Shown here: in pieces, positions 1 to 9,153 of the stretch
Layout: every line of letters begins with the position of its first letter
Position numbering within the stretch: the first letter of the stretch is position 1
Assembly (NCBI GenBank): GCA_005778405.1
Contig: SXOA01000128.1
Span: 1 to 48,130, forward strand
Direction: 5' to 3'
Length of the DNA stretch: 48,130 bases
Source of the DNA: Planctomycetaceae bacterium
GTDB lineage: Bacteria; Planctomycetota; Planctomycetia; Pirellulales; Pirellulaceae
The notes under the pieces: generated by a model
What the model saw: the letters and a program-made list of their open reading frames with translations, nothing else
Told to the model about the DNA's origin: nothing
Databases searched by the model: none
Program-made: the position numbers and the translations under genes

Positions 1-773
1 GGCAGGCGGCGCTCGGCGATGTCCAGGTTGGCCATCACCTTGATGCGGGTGGTGATGGCGAAGGCCAGATGTCGCGGTGGCGGGACCATTTCGAAGAGCA
101 CGCCGTCCGCCTTGATACGGATGCGGAATTCATCCTCGAACGGCTCGAAGTGGACGTCGCTGGCATGGTCTTTGATGGCCAGGAGCAGCACCATGTTGAG
201 CAGCTTGCGAACCGGTGCGCTATCGGCCAGGGCTTCAATGCTGGTGAGGTCGGTCGCGCCGCCGGTCGCCGCCGCCGCCATCGCCTTCTTGAAATCGGGA
301 TCATCCTCCAACTCCTGGGTGATGCTCTCGATGGTGTCCTTGTCGGAGGAATACCAGCGATCCAGTGCTTTCTTGATATCCGTTTCCGTGGCGATCACCA
401 CCCGCACTTCATACCCCAGCATCTGCCGCAGCTCGTCCTGAATGACGATGTTTTGAGGGTCGCAAGTGGCGACGGTCAGGCGGTTCCCCTCGAACGCGAC
501 GGGGACGACGCGATAAAGCTGGGCCATGGACTCGGTGATTTTCTTGAGGACGTCGTGCGACAGGCCAATGTCGCCCAGCTCCACCACCTGCATTCCCATC
601 TGTTCGGAGAGGGCCTGAACGATCTGCTCCTCATTGAGCATGTTCATTTCTTGGGCGATCTTGCCGAGCAGCGTGCCGGGCCGGGTCTGCTGCTCTTCCA
701 GCAGCATCCCGAGCTGGTCATCCGTGACGAAGCCCATGTCGACGAAGATTTGCCCAATTTTGCGGATAGCCAT
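1..773 (-). CDS. GspE/PilB-type secretion or pilus assembly ATPase, N-terminal part (cut by window edge)
   Basis: The frame is open from the ATG at 773 to the left edge with no stop, giving about 257 residues that begin MAIRKIGQIFVDMGF. Residues 1-150 resemble the MshEN / T2SSE N-terminal domain that binds c-di-GMP or partner proteins in this family. The start of the ATPase core follows, with the motif DHASDVHFEPFEDEFRIR and then MANLDIAERRLP. The Walker motifs would lie beyond the window. In the family the hexameric enzyme sits on the cytoplasmic side of the inner membrane and powers pilus or pseudopilus extension. It is the third motor ATPase in a row on this strand, after the PilB-like and PilT genes, so it probably belongs to the same pilus or secretion locus. 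Whether it serves a pilus or a type II secretion system cannot be decided here. Confidence 0.88.
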   Translation of the reverse strand, partial: MAIRKIGQIFVDMGFVTDDQLGMLLEEQQTRPGTLLGKIAQEMNMLNEEQIVQALSEQMGMQVVELGDIGLSHDVLKKITESMAQLYRVVPVAFEGNRLTVATCDPQNIVIQDELRQMLGYEVRVVIATETDIKKALDRWYSSDKDTIESITQELEDDPDFKKAMAAAATGGATDLTSIEALADSAPVRKLLNMVLLLAIKDHASDVHFEPFEDEFRIRIKADGVLFEMVPPPRHLAFAITTRIKVMANLDIAERRL

Positions 774-849
774 AGCTTGTCTCGAGTGCTTTCCCTCGCT
801 TGCGCTGCGGGTTAGTGTCCTCTCCTGTTCCCTGACTCCTGACCCCTTC
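774..849. repeat. Intergenic repeat-like sequences between pilT and the downstream ATPase gene
   Basis: The 76-base gap holds two repeat-like words. One at about 799-820 reads CCTCGCTTGCGCTGCGGGTT, a word I associate with a dispersed planctomycete repeat. The other at about 833-847 reads CTGACTCCTGACCCC and belongs to the same CTGACTCCTGA family seen at 13008-13086 and 33624-33650. No gene is visible. Confidence 0.5.
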
Positions 850-1992
850 TTAATGTCCCGGCGGGCGCTTCCCCTGGTTGGGATCGTTCTCGGGATTCAT
901 CGGCTGTGGATCGTCTAAGCCGCTTCGCTGGAAGTTGACAATCCGCTTGGCGAGCTCGTCGCCGTTGTGGGCCCTCGACAGGACGTCTTCGATCGTGCAT
1001 TTCTCTTCCTTCCAGAGGCGGAAGAGATGGTCGTCCAAGAGCTGCATGCCGTACTTGGCCCCGGTCTGAATTGCCGAGTTGATGCGGAACGTCTTGTTTT
1101 CGCGAATCAGGTTGGCGATCGCCGGATTGACGATCAGAATTTCATACGCCGCGATACGGCCGCCACTGATCTTCGGCAGCAGCGTCTGGGCCACCACGCC
1201 GATGATCGAAGTGGAAAGCTGGGTGCGGATCTGATCCTGCAGGTTGCCGGGAAAGGCATCGATGATGCGGTTGACGGTTCCCTGGGCACTGTTGGTGTGC
1301 AAAGTACCGAACACAATGTGCCCGGTTTCAGCCGCGGTGATGGCGGATTCAATGGTTTCCAGATCGCGAAGTTCGCCGACGAGGATCACATCGGGATCTT
1401 GCCGCAGGGCGCGGCGGATGGCTTCGGAGAAACTGGGGACATCCACGCCGATTTCGCGCTGATTGATCGTGGACTTTTTGTGGAAATGGTAAAACTCGAT
1501 CGGGTCTTCGATCGTGATGATGTGGTGATCGACGTTCTCGTTGATGTAGTTCACCAGGCTGGCCAGCGTGGTGCTTTTTCCCGAGCCGGTTGGCCCGGTT
1601 ACTAGAAACAATCCGCGGGGCCGGAGCACCAACTTGGTCACCACGTCTGGCAGGCCCAACTGCCCTGGGGTGAGCATGTCGTTAGGAATCTGCCGCAGCA
1701 CCATTGAGACGTTGCCGCGCTGTTTGAAAATCGAGACGCGGAACCGAGCCATGTCGCCGAAGGCGAAGCCAAAGTCGGCACTTCCCTTTTCCTGCAGCTC
1801 GCGCTGGCTCCGTTCGGGAGCGATGCTCTTCATCAAAGCGACCGTGTCGTCCGGCTCAAGAGTTTTGGTTTCCAGCTTCCGCAAGCGGCCGTGGAGTCGA
1901 AACACGGGGGGCTGGCCGACAACGATATGAATATCGCTGGCCCCCTGCTTCACGCAGGCTTGCAGAAGTTTGTCGATGAGAATCGTGGCCAT
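850..1992 (-). CDS. pilT: Type IV pilus retraction ATPase PilT
   Basis: The protein has 380 residues from the ATG at 1992, which is preceded by a GGAAAG Shine-Dalgarno-like sequence. An in-frame TTG at 2007 is less likely. The N-terminus has the PilT signature ASDIHIVVGQPPVFRLHG. Walker A is GPTGSGKST at about 132-140, the Walker B region reads DPDVILVGELRD, and the His box reads FGTLHTNSA. Known PilT proteins are hexameric cytoplasmic ATPases that depolymerise type IV pili and drive twitching motility or DNA uptake. The C-terminus ends in a Pro/Asn-rich tail, as in other PilT/PilU proteins. It lies between a PilB-like gene (2319-4040) and another GspE-type gene (1-773), all on the minus strand. 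PilU is a less likely alternative. Confidence 0.93.
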   Translation of the reverse strand: MATILIDKLLQACVKQGASDIHIVVGQPPVFRLHGRLRKLETKTLEPDDTVALMKSIAPERSQRELQEKGSADFGFAFGDMARFRVSIFKQRGNVSMVLRQIPNDMLTPGQLGLPDVVTKLVLRPRGLFLVTGPTGSGKSTTLASLVNYINENVDHHIITIEDPIEFYHFHKKSTINQREIGVDVPSFSEAIRRALRQDPDVILVGELRDLETIESAITAAETGHIVFGTLHTNSAQGTVNRIIDAFPGNLQDQIRTQLSTSIIGVVAQTLLPKISGGRIAAYEILIVNPAIANLIRENKTFRINSAIQTGAKYGMQLLDDHLFRLWKEEKCTIEDVLSRAHNGDELAKRIVNFQRSGLDDPQPMNPENDPNQGKRPPGH

Positions 1993-2318
1993 TGCCGGTC
2001 TTTCCAAACAGGATCCCGCCGCATGGGCAACTGCCAGGGGAGGGGATGAAAAGTGTGTTTTATGGAATAGCGTTAGAGGAGAGAGACTCGTCCAACGGCT
2101 ATCTGCTAAATGTCTGTTCCGGAAGGTTGCTGGTGCTTAGAACCTGTCGCAGCGGCCCTATGAATAGAGAATTCCAGAAAAATTGTCGGGTCAATCTGCC
2201 TTCTTCTGCCTGCTTGGGAAACGGGATAGATGAAAGTAATGTCTTCCAAGCAGGGGATTATTGGCGCACCAGAAGTGGAAAGCAAAAAGGTGGCAGAAAA
2301 TTTCCTTGATTCTCGAGA
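1993..2318. other. 326-base gap upstream of pilT, no gene seen
   Basis: This is the spacer between pilT and the PilB-like gene. I find no convincing coding frame, hairpin or repeat. Reading the minus strand there is a TTGACC near 2193, but no well-spaced -10 box, so a pilT promoter is possible but not demonstrable by eye. Confidence 0.3.
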
Positions 2319-4040
2319 TTAGAAGTTGTCCTGCTCCGTCCGCTTGGCGTTGCGATAGACTTCTTCCAAAGTGGTAATTCCCTTGATCACTTTATAGATT
2401 CCATCGACGTAAAGCGTTTTCATTCCTTGACTTATGGCTACTTTCCTGATTTCCACGGCAGATTGGCTTTGGAAAATCATCTCGCGAATCTTGGCGTTGA
2501 TCATCATCAGCTCGAAGATCCCTAGACGCCCGCGATAGCCGCTTTTGCTGCAATTTCCGCAGCCCTTTCCTTTCATGAAATGGGCTTTGGAGGCCATCTT
2601 TGCCGTAATTCCCGCATCGGTCAGCACGCTTTCGGGAATCTGCATGGGGTGCTTGCAACGCGAGCAAATCACGCGAACCAGCCGCTGCGCAAGGACTGCG
2701 ATGACTGAACTGGCGACCAAATAACCAGGCACCCCCATGTCAACCATGCGCGTCACAGCGCTGGGCGCATCGTTCGTGTGCAATGTACTAAAAACTAAGT
2801 GTCCAGTCAAAGATGCTTGGATTCCCATCGAAGCAGTTTCTGAATCTCGCATTTCACCCACGAGGATGATGTTCGGTGCCTGCCGCAACATGGAGCGAAT
2901 GATGCGGGAGAAATCGAGCCCAATGCTGTGCCGAACCTCGACCTGGTTAATGCCCGGCAGGTAATACTCGACCGGGTCTTCGGCCGTAATGATCTTCCGG
3001 TCGGGGCGGTTGAGGGCATTGAGGGCGGCGTACAAGGTGGTCGTTTTACCCGAGCCGGTCGGGCCAGTTACCAGGATAATGCCGTTGGGGCGGCGGAGCA
3101 GGCTTTGAAACTGAGTAAAGTTATCTTCGGATAACCCCAATTGGCGCGTGCCGACTTTGATGTTGTCCTTGTCGAGCAACCGCATGACCACGGATTGGCC
3201 ATGGTTGGTGGGAATGACGGAGACTCGTAAATCCAAGTCTTTGTCCCCTGCCGTGATCTTGATGCGACCGTCCTGTGGTCGGCGCCTTTCGGCAATATCC
3301 ATCTTGGCAAGGATTTTTATACGCGAAATAATCGCCCCTAGGAGTCGCCGAGGCGGGCTATCCCGCTTGTGCAATATGCCATCGATACGGTAGCGGATTC
3401 TGACGACTTCTTCAAACGGCTCGACATGGATGTCCGACGCCCGCAACAAGACCGCCTCGGTAATCATCAGTTGCACGAGGCGGACAATCGGAGCGCTGTT
3501 CTCGTCCACCGCGTCCTGGGCGGACATCTGCGACTGGGCTTCCGTCTCGGTAAAGTCGATTGCTGTATCGGTGAACTCTTGAAGGACGGAGTCCGCCGAT
3601 TCACCTTCGACCTGCGTATAATACTTGTTGATGGCTTCCGTGATTCGCTCGCGGGGGGCCAAAGCGATATCGATCTTGCGGTTGAGAATGAACCGCAGCT
3701 TTTCGATAGTATCGATGTCGTACGGGTCGCTGATGATGACTTTCAGGGAGTCTTCCTGCTCGGAGAGCGGTAGCACGTTGTTTTCGCGGGCGACCGATTC
3801 CGGCACAAGTTCGATGATGTTTTCGGGAATCGCCACTTCGGCCAGGTCGACGAAGTCGCGGCCGTGTTCCTGGGCCACCGCTCGCATTACGTCATCCGCC
3901 GAGCAGTAGCCGAGCTTGATAATGCAATCCTGCAAGGACGTGTTGGTGTCCTTGGACATCTGCCGGGCTTCATTAATCTGGTCCTGCCCAATCAGGCGGC
4001 GGCGGAGCAGAATCTCGGTAAAATCTCCCTTGCGGGCCAT
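2319..4040 (-). CDS. pilB: Type IV pilus assembly ATPase PilB (GspE family)
   Basis: This 573-residue protein is full length for the family. Residues 1-150 form an MshEN-like N-terminal domain and about 185-560 the T2SSE ATPase core. Visible motifs are ASDIHVEPFEEVVRIRYRID near 201-220, Walker A GPTGSGKTT at 326-334, the Walker B region NIILVGEMRD near 395, and the His box FSTLHTNDAPSA. A tetracysteine zinc site is present as CSRC near 457 and CGNC about 30 residues later, which is typical of extension ATPases and absent from PilT. The family extends pili or pseudopili at the inner membrane. The gene precedes pilT in the direction of transcription, but a 326-base gap suggests pilT may have its own promoter. 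GspE is the alternative name if the partner is a type II secretion system. Confidence 0.92.
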   Translation of the reverse strand: MARKGDFTEILLRRRLIGQDQINEARQMSKDTNTSLQDCIIKLGYCSADDVMRAVAQEHGRDFVDLAEVAIPENIIELVPESVARENNVLPLSEQEDSLKVIISDPYDIDTIEKLRFILNRKIDIALAPRERITEAINKYYTQVEGESADSVLQEFTDTAIDFTETEAQSQMSAQDAVDENSAPIVRLVQLMITEAVLLRASDIHVEPFEEVVRIRYRIDGILHKRDSPPRRLLGAIISRIKILAKMDIAERRRPQDGRIKITAGDKDLDLRVSVIPTNHGQSVVMRLLDKDNIKVGTRQLGLSEDNFTQFQSLLRRPNGIILVTGPTGSGKTTTLYAALNALNRPDRKIITAEDPVEYYLPGINQVEVRHSIGLDFSRIIRSMLRQAPNIILVGEMRDSETASMGIQASLTGHLVFSTLHTNDAPSAVTRMVDMGVPGYLVASSVIAVLAQRLVRVICSRCKHPMQIPESVLTDAGITAKMASKAHFMKGKGCGNCSKSGYRGRLGIFELMMINAKIREMIFQSQSAVEIRKVAISQGMKTLYVDGIYKVIKGITTLEEVYRNAKRTEQDNF

Positions 4041-4203
4041 GGCAAACTCCTGGACACAAAAGGCAAATGCCCCGTTTCAGCCGACAATACACGCGCGGCG
4101 CAAGGCGAGCGCGCCGGAGGACACGAACGTGCAAAGACAAAAGCTGCCTTCCTTCTCGTTCGCCTGTCCGCTGGCGCCGCGAACCGCGGCCGGAATAGAT
4201 AAT

Positions 4204-4229
4204 CCCGCCATTTATTCTAATTTGGCGGG
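4204..4229 (-). terminator. Terminator-like hairpin after the DUF4139 cluster
   Basis: CCCGCCA at 4204-4210 pairs perfectly with TGGCGGG at 4223-4229 around a 12-base AT-rich loop. Reading the minus strand it lies 28 bases beyond the stop of the last gene of the cluster and is followed by ATTATCT. This fits an imperfect intrinsic terminator for the whole leftward cluster. Confidence 0.5.
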
Positions 4230-4256
4230 AAATAGCCGCGATAGGGGGCGCTGCAA

Positions 4257-4766
4257 TTAGCGAAGTTGAGCCTCGCGGAGGCCGCGAGCCAGAGCGCCGC
4301 CCGCCGCAGGCTCCACCGGATAGTGATCTAATGGATACTTTGCTGCCGTCGCCGGGGGGCCGGAGGAAGTGCCGATGCCGGCTGCGGCGCGGAGGTGCTG
4401 GGCGAAGGACTCGCTGGCCGGTTCAGCCTGCGGGCCCGAGAGGTCGTCTGGTACCTCCGTGACCAATGGCCCGATGTGTTCCCGGACGGAGACGATCTCG
4501 GCAATCTGCTGGTCGTTCAAAGGTGGCAAGGCAACGGGCCGGTTTTCAACCAAGGGCGCTGGCTCCCAGCTTTGCACTACCGGGGGCCCGACGTAGGGAT
4601 CTGCCCCGGTGGAGGAGAGTATCGGAGGGGGTAGTGTGACGGGGGCGCGAGGGCGAATATCGAGCGTTACCTCGTAATTGACGAGCCCGGTCTGAACCGC
4701 CAGCGTACCGCCCGCTCCGAGCAACATGCCGCCGAAGGCGACAAACAGCATTTGACCCGTCTTCAT
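4257..4766 (-). CDS. Small membrane-anchored or secreted protein of unknown function
   Basis: I start this gene at the ATG at 4766 because GGAGG lies 7 bases upstream; an upstream in-frame extension has no such signal. The product has 169 residues. Residues 1-25 (MKTGQMLFVAFGGMLLGAGG...) form one hydrophobic segment that could be a signal anchor or an uncleaved signal peptide. The rest is Pro/Ala/Glu-rich, low in hydrophobicity and probably extended or disordered outside the membrane. I do not recognise a domain. It lies 90 bases downstream of the last DUF4139 gene on the same strand and just before a terminator-like hairpin, so it is probably the last gene of that transcript and may be a membrane partner of those proteins. 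That link is inference from position only. Confidence 0.7.
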   Translation of the reverse strand: MKTGQMLFVAFGGMLLGAGGTLAVQTGLVNYEVTLDIRPRAPVTLPPPILSSTGADPYVGPPVVQSWEPAPLVENRPVALPPLNDQQIAEIVSVREHIGPLVTEVPDDLSGPQAEPASESFAQHLRAAAGIGTSSGPPATAAKYPLDHYPVEPAAGGALARGLREAQLR

Positions 4767-4856
4767 AGCGCAGCCTCCGTGCGACTTGCATCTGGTCCTT
4801 GTCTGGCCGGGATTATATTCCTTTATCCGACCGGGCTCCAAGACGAGTTTTCCCGC

Positions 4857-6323
4857 TTACGGAGTGACTCTTGCGTCTTGCAGCGTCACATTATTCTGCT
4901 TGACGCTGGTCCCTTGCAGCCGAACAACCTCGAACAGCAGGTCGGCCTTCTTTCCTGAGGCAACTTTCGCTGTGAATTCCACCGTCTGAAAGTCGTGCAG
5001 TTTCGGCGCGAGCTGACTCCTAACGAGGATGTGGCCGGGAAGCGTGCGGCGGACTTCGATACTGATCTCCTTGCTGGTGTAGTTGCGAATCCGCTGGCTG
5101 AAGATCTCGTGATCCGTCCAGCCGACGAGGGTGGCGTTTTCTTCCTTGAAGACGCCGTCGCCGCCGATTTTGCGGAATTCGTTGGTGCCGTTGATTTGCA
5201 GCGTCAAGTCGCTGCGGAAGATGCGGAGCTTGATCAGCTCAAAGATGACTTCCGGATCGACGCCGAGATTGAGCTCGATCTTGTCGCCGATGGGAATGTA
5301 CTTGACCGCTTGCTGCGTCAGGTACGACAGGCCGTCCCGGCCGTTGTCACGAAAAACGCGGACCACCCCGTCGGGGAGCGGCGTGGTGCCGAGCTTGGCA
5401 TCCTTGTTGTTCTTGAGCAGGTACATCCGCACAAGTTGCTCGCCGTATTCCTGGGGGCGATAGCGGTATTCAATCTTGAAGGGAATAGTTTGCCCTTCCA
5501 AAGAACGCATCCGCTTGCTCCAGCCGTTGTTAATCGTTTCAGTCCCCTCAATGGTGTAAATGAAGTACTCGCTCAGACCTTCCTTAATGATCTCTTTGGG
5601 AGCGGGGGCTTCGGCCGCGGGAGCAGCTGCACCAGCGGGCCCGTTGGCGGGGATCATGAGGGCGTCTTTGGCCGCTTTGAAGCGATAGTTCTCGCGCAAA
5701 TCGCGCGACAAGCTCTCGACCTCGGCAATCGGAATCTGCGCGAGCTGGGCGATTTTCTCGACGAGGTTGATGGTGCCGACGACCAGGCGAACCTGGGCCT
5801 TTTCGTATTCTTCGCCGCTGTTGTTGTGTACCCGCACAAAACCCTCGAAACTCATCTCCTTTTCGTCTTTGTCGGCAATGCAGATGTAGTCCGCGGACCA
5901 AGTGATGCCGCTGGTGAAGTAGGTGATTTGAATCTTGGCCTCACCGTCGATTTCACTTTGTACATTCCAGTACAACATCTGCGGCTTAGCGTGCGGAAAG
6001 GTAGTATCGATCACTTCGAGCTTGTCGGCGCTCGTCAGGAAGTTGAGCTCGACACTGGAAGGATCAATCAATGTGTTGGCCCAGGAGAATTGGAGTGGAT
6101 TGACACCCTTTTTGAACGTCACCGTTCGTGTCTCGCGGACTAGGGTGATGTCTTCGCTGTTGTAGATCGTGAGTTGGACGGTATTACGCGCGGGGACCGT
6201 GGAAAGATCGACGTTTTCCGCGCGGAGCGGCGCGAAACCACAGGCGAGCGCAACAACCACCAGTAGGGTGCATGAGCGCCAGCGAAATGCACGCGTTACG
6301 TGCGTTGTATTCGTTCCAATCAC
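4857..6323 (-). CDS. Secreted DUF4139-domain protein, paralog 1 (last of array)
   Basis: This 488-residue protein starts at a GTG (6321-6323) that overlaps the stop of the preceding paralog as GTGA. GGAGATCA lies 4 bases upstream of the GTG, inside the preceding gene. A basic N-terminus and hydrophobic stretch end at LRA-ENVD, a signal peptide. The mature part starts with the shared ENVDLSTVPARNTVQLTIYN block. The DUF4139 hallmark YFTSGITWSADY and the NNSGEEYE-AQVRLVVG motif follow. A variable Ala/Pro-rich linker sits between KIAQLAQIP and KEIIKEGLSEYF. The family is mostly beta-rich and of unknown biochemical role in bacteria. Unlike its siblings, this copy ends ...DARVTP with TAA, so the embedded ribosome site of the other copies is missing, and no gene follows immediately. 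Confidence 0.85.
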   Translation of the reverse strand: MIGTNTTHVTRAFRWRSCTLLVVVALACGFAPLRAENVDLSTVPARNTVQLTIYNSEDITLVRETRTVTFKKGVNPLQFSWANTLIDPSSVELNFLTSADKLEVIDTTFPHAKPQMLYWNVQSEIDGEAKIQITYFTSGITWSADYICIADKDEKEMSFEGFVRVHNNSGEEYEKAQVRLVVGTINLVEKIAQLAQIPIAEVESLSRDLRENYRFKAAKDALMIPANGPAGAAAPAAEAPAPKEIIKEGLSEYFIYTIEGTETINNGWSKRMRSLEGQTIPFKIEYRYRPQEYGEQLVRMYLLKNNKDAKLGTTPLPDGVVRVFRDNGRDGLSYLTQQAVKYIPIGDKIELNLGVDPEVIFELIKLRIFRSDLTLQINGTNEFRKIGGDGVFKEENATLVGWTDHEIFSQRIRNYTSKEISIEVRRTLPGHILVRSQLAPKLHDFQTVEFTAKVASGKKADLLFEVVRLQGTSVKQNNVTLQDARVTP

Positions 6324-7750
6324 GGTTTGATCTCCGCGTTTTCCAGCGTGATGTTGTTCTGTTTGGCGTTACGTCCCTGGTGGCGAACTATTTCAAACAG
6401 CAGGTTCGCGGTTTTTCCGGCAGGGACTTTGGCTTTGAAATCCACCGTCTGATAGTCATGCAGCTTGGGTTCGAGCAGGCTGCGGAAGTGAATGTGGCCC
6501 GGCCAGGTGCGGCGGACTTCCACATTGATGTCCTTTGCGCTGTAGTTGCGAATCCGCTGCGAATAGACCTCGTGCTCGTCCCAGCCGACGAGCGTGGATT
6601 TCTCTTCCACTCTCACCACGTCGCCGTCGATCATGCGGAATTGGTTTTTGCCGTTGATTTGCAGCCAGAGGTTGTCGCGGCTGACCCGGTGCTTCTTGAG
6701 TTCGAACAGAACTTCAGGATCGGAACCGAGATTCAGCTCAATCTTGTCGCCGATAGGGATGTATTTGACCGGCTGGTGGACGAGGTACGAGAGTCCTTCG
6801 CGGCCGTTGTCGCGAAAGACCCGCACCACTCCATCCGGCAGCGGCGTCGTGCCGAGCTTGCTGGCCAGATCGTTCTTGAGCAGATACATCCTGACGAGCT
6901 GCTCGCCGTATTCCTGCGGCCGGTAGCGGTATTCGATCTGAAAGGGAACCTGCTTCCCGTCAAACGACCGCATCCGTTTGCTCCAGCCGTTCTGGATCGT
7001 TTCGGTTCCCTCAATCGTATAGATGAAATACTCGCTGAGCCCTTCCTTGACGATTTGCTTTTCCGCCAGGGCTTCGCCGGCTTTATCGACTTCCTTCATT
7101 TTCGCTTCGCCCTTCTCCATGAACTCGTGTGTGGCCTTCTTGCGAAGTTCTTCCAGGCGGCCGTTGGCAAGTTCCTTTTTGGCATCGTCCTGGGAAATGC
7201 TGGCGAGCTGGGCGATTTTCTCAACGAGATTGATGGTGCCGACGACCAGGCGGACCTGAGCATCTTCGTACTCTTCGCCGCTGTTGTTGAAGACCCGAAC
7301 GAAGCCTTCCAGGCTCATCTGCTGCTCGGCCTTGTCCGCAATGCACAGATAGTCCGCCGACCAGGTGATGCCGCTGGTGAAGTAAGTAATTTGGACCTTG
7401 GCTTCGCCGTCGATCTCGCTCTGCACGTTCCAGTACAGCATCTGCGGCTTGGCGTGCGGAAAAGTCGTATCGACGACTTCCAGTTTGTCGGCGCTCGTCA
7501 GGAACTTGAGCTCCACGCTGGAGGGGTCGATGAGCGTATTTGCCCAGGAGAACTGCAACGGATTAACACCTTTCTTGAACGTCACCGCGCGAGTCTCGCG
7601 AACGAGGGTGATGTCCTCGCTGTTGTAAATCGTGAGTTGAACGGAATTGCGCGCAGGAACGGTCGAAAGGTCGACGTTTTCGGCGCGGAGAGTCGCGATG
7701 CACAAGGCGAGGAGCGCTACCGCCAGTATCATACGCAAATGGAAACTCAC
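6320..7750 (-). CDS. Secreted DUF4139-domain protein, paralog 2
   Basis: This 476-residue protein starts at GTG 7748-7750, overlapping the upstream paralog's TGA as GTGA. A perfect GGAGGTGA lies at 7755-7762, only 4 bases away, which fixes the start. The signal peptide (MSFHLRMILAVALLALC...) ends before AENVD. The body matches paralogs 1, 3 and 4 almost residue for residue, including the tryptophan-containing SWANTLIDPSSV and FTSGITWSADYLC segments. The linker at about 7060-7205 differs completely: here it is Lys/Glu-rich and predicted helical (LANGRLEELRKKATHEFMEK), possibly a short coiled coil, where siblings have Ala/Pro or Gly-rich stretches. Its last codons (AEIKP) carry GGAGATCA, the ribosome site for paralog 1. 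The function is unknown. Confidence 0.85.
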   Translation of the reverse strand: MSFHLRMILAVALLALCIATLRAENVDLSTVPARNSVQLTIYNSEDITLVRETRAVTFKKGVNPLQFSWANTLIDPSSVELKFLTSADKLEVVDTTFPHAKPQMLYWNVQSEIDGEAKVQITYFTSGITWSADYLCIADKAEQQMSLEGFVRVFNNSGEEYEDAQVRLVVGTINLVEKIAQLASISQDDAKKELANGRLEELRKKATHEFMEKGEAKMKEVDKAGEALAEKQIVKEGLSEYFIYTIEGTETIQNGWSKRMRSFDGKQVPFQIEYRYRPQEYGEQLVRMYLLKNDLASKLGTTPLPDGVVRVFRDNGREGLSYLVHQPVKYIPIGDKIELNLGSDPEVLFELKKHRVSRDNLWLQINGKNQFRMIDGDVVRVEEKSTLVGWDEHEVYSQRIRNYSAKDINVEVRRTWPGHIHFRSLLEPKLHDYQTVDFKAKVPAGKTANLLFEIVRHQGRNAKQNNITLENAEIKP

Positions 7751-9153
7751 GGCTTCACCTCCGCCCTTTCCAGCGTGATGTTGTTCTGTTTGGCGCTGGT
7801 CCCTTGCTTGCGGACGAGTTCAAAGAGCAAGTCGGCCTTTTTGCCGGCAGGGACCGTGGCATGCAGTTCGACAGTCTGATAGTCGTGCAGTTTGGGCTCC
7901 AAGGAGCTTTTGAAAATGATGTGGCCGGGGATGGTGCGGCGGATTTCCACGCTGATCGGCTTGCTGCTGTAGTTGCGGATTCGGTCGGTGAGAGTCTCGT
8001 GGTCGTCCCAGCCGACAAGCGTGGCATTTTCTTCCTTGAACACGCCGTCGCCGCCGATCTTGCGGAATTCGGCAGTGCCGTTAATTTGCAAGATCAGGTC
8101 CGTGCGGAAGGTGCGGAGCTTGACCAGCTCGTGGATGACTTCCGGATCGCGCCCCAGGTTGAGCTCGATTTTGTCGCCGATCGGGACGTATTTGATGGCT
8201 TGCTGCGTCAGGTAGGAAAGGCCGTCGCGGCCGTTGTCCCGGAAAACCCGGACGATTCCATCCGGCAGCGGCGTGGTGCCGAGTTTGCTGGCTTCGTCGT
8301 TCTTTAAGAGATACAGGCGAACCATGTACTCGCCGTATTCCTGCGGCCGGTAGCGATGTTCGATCTTGAAGAGAATCTTCTGTCCCTGCAGCGATCGCAT
8401 TCGCTTGCTCCAGCCGTTCTGGATGGTCTCGGTCCCCTCGATGGTGTAGATGAAGTACTCGCTGAGCCCTTCCTTGATGATCTCTTTGACTTGTTCTTGC
8501 CTGTCGGCGCGGGGCGCAGCGTCCATCGCGCCGAAGAGCGACAGGCGTTTGGATTCCTCATACTTCACGGCAGGCATCGACTCTACCGCCGGAACAGGAA
8601 TATTAGCGAGCTGAGCAATCTTTTCGACCAGGTTAATCGTGCCGACCACGAGCCGAACCTGGGCATTTTCGTACTCCTCGCCGCTGTTGTTGAAGACCCG
8701 GACGAAGCCTTCAAAAGACATCTCCTTTTCATCCTTGTCGGCGATACACAGGTAATCCGCCGACCAGGTGATGCCGCTGGTGAAGTAAGTGATTTGAACC
8801 TTGGCCTCGCCGTCGATCTCGCTCTGCACGTTCCAGTACAACATCTGCGGCTTGGCATGCGGGAAGGTCGTATCGACCACGTCCAGCTTGTCGGCGCTCG
8901 TCAGGAACTTGAGGTCCACGCTGGAAGGGTCGATCAGCGTATTCGCCCAGGAGAATTGGAGCGGATTCACACCTTTCTTGAACGTCACCACGCGGGTCTC
9001 GCGAACGAGGGTAATGTCCTCGCTGTTGTAGATCGTGAGCTGGACCGAACTGCGCGAGGGGACAGTGGAGAGGTCGACGTTCTCAGCGCGGAGAGGCGCT
9101 ACGCACAGTGCGACGAGCCCCGCGGTCAAAATCGCACGCAAGAGACAACTCAC
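7747..9153 (-). CDS. Secreted DUF4139-domain protein, paralog 3
   Basis: This 468-residue protein starts at GTG 9151-9153, overlapping the stop of paralog 4 as GTGA. GGAGGTGA at 9158-9165 lies 4 bases upstream. It has a signal peptide MSCLLRAILTAGLVALCVA followed by LRA-ENVD. The body has the shared beta-rich DUF4139 core with YFTSGITWSADY, NNSGEEYENAQ and GTTPLPDGIVRVFRDNGRDG. The linker (about 8490-8605) is short and reads ...KYEESKRLSLFGAMD..., unlike any sibling. The C-terminal AEVKP codons contain the GGAGGTGA that serves paralog 2. Strong protein and DNA similarity to the neighbours shows tandem duplication, and the complete frame with maintained signal peptide argues against decay. The likely location is the periplasm or another extracytoplasmic compartment. 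Confidence 0.85.
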   Translation of the reverse strand: MSCLLRAILTAGLVALCVAPLRAENVDLSTVPSRSSVQLTIYNSEDITLVRETRVVTFKKGVNPLQFSWANTLIDPSSVDLKFLTSADKLDVVDTTFPHAKPQMLYWNVQSEIDGEAKVQITYFTSGITWSADYLCIADKDEKEMSFEGFVRVFNNSGEEYENAQVRLVVGTINLVEKIAQLANIPVPAVESMPAVKYEESKRLSLFGAMDAAPRADRQEQVKEIIKEGLSEYFIYTIEGTETIQNGWSKRMRSLQGQKILFKIEHRYRPQEYGEYMVRLYLLKNDEASKLGTTPLPDGIVRVFRDNGRDGLSYLTQQAIKYVPIGDKIELNLGRDPEVIHELVKLRTFRTDLILQINGTAEFRKIGGDGVFKEENATLVGWDDHETLTDRIRNYSSKPISVEIRRTIPGHIIFKSSLEPKLHDYQTVELHATVPAGKKADLLFELVRKQGTSAKQNNITLERAEVKP

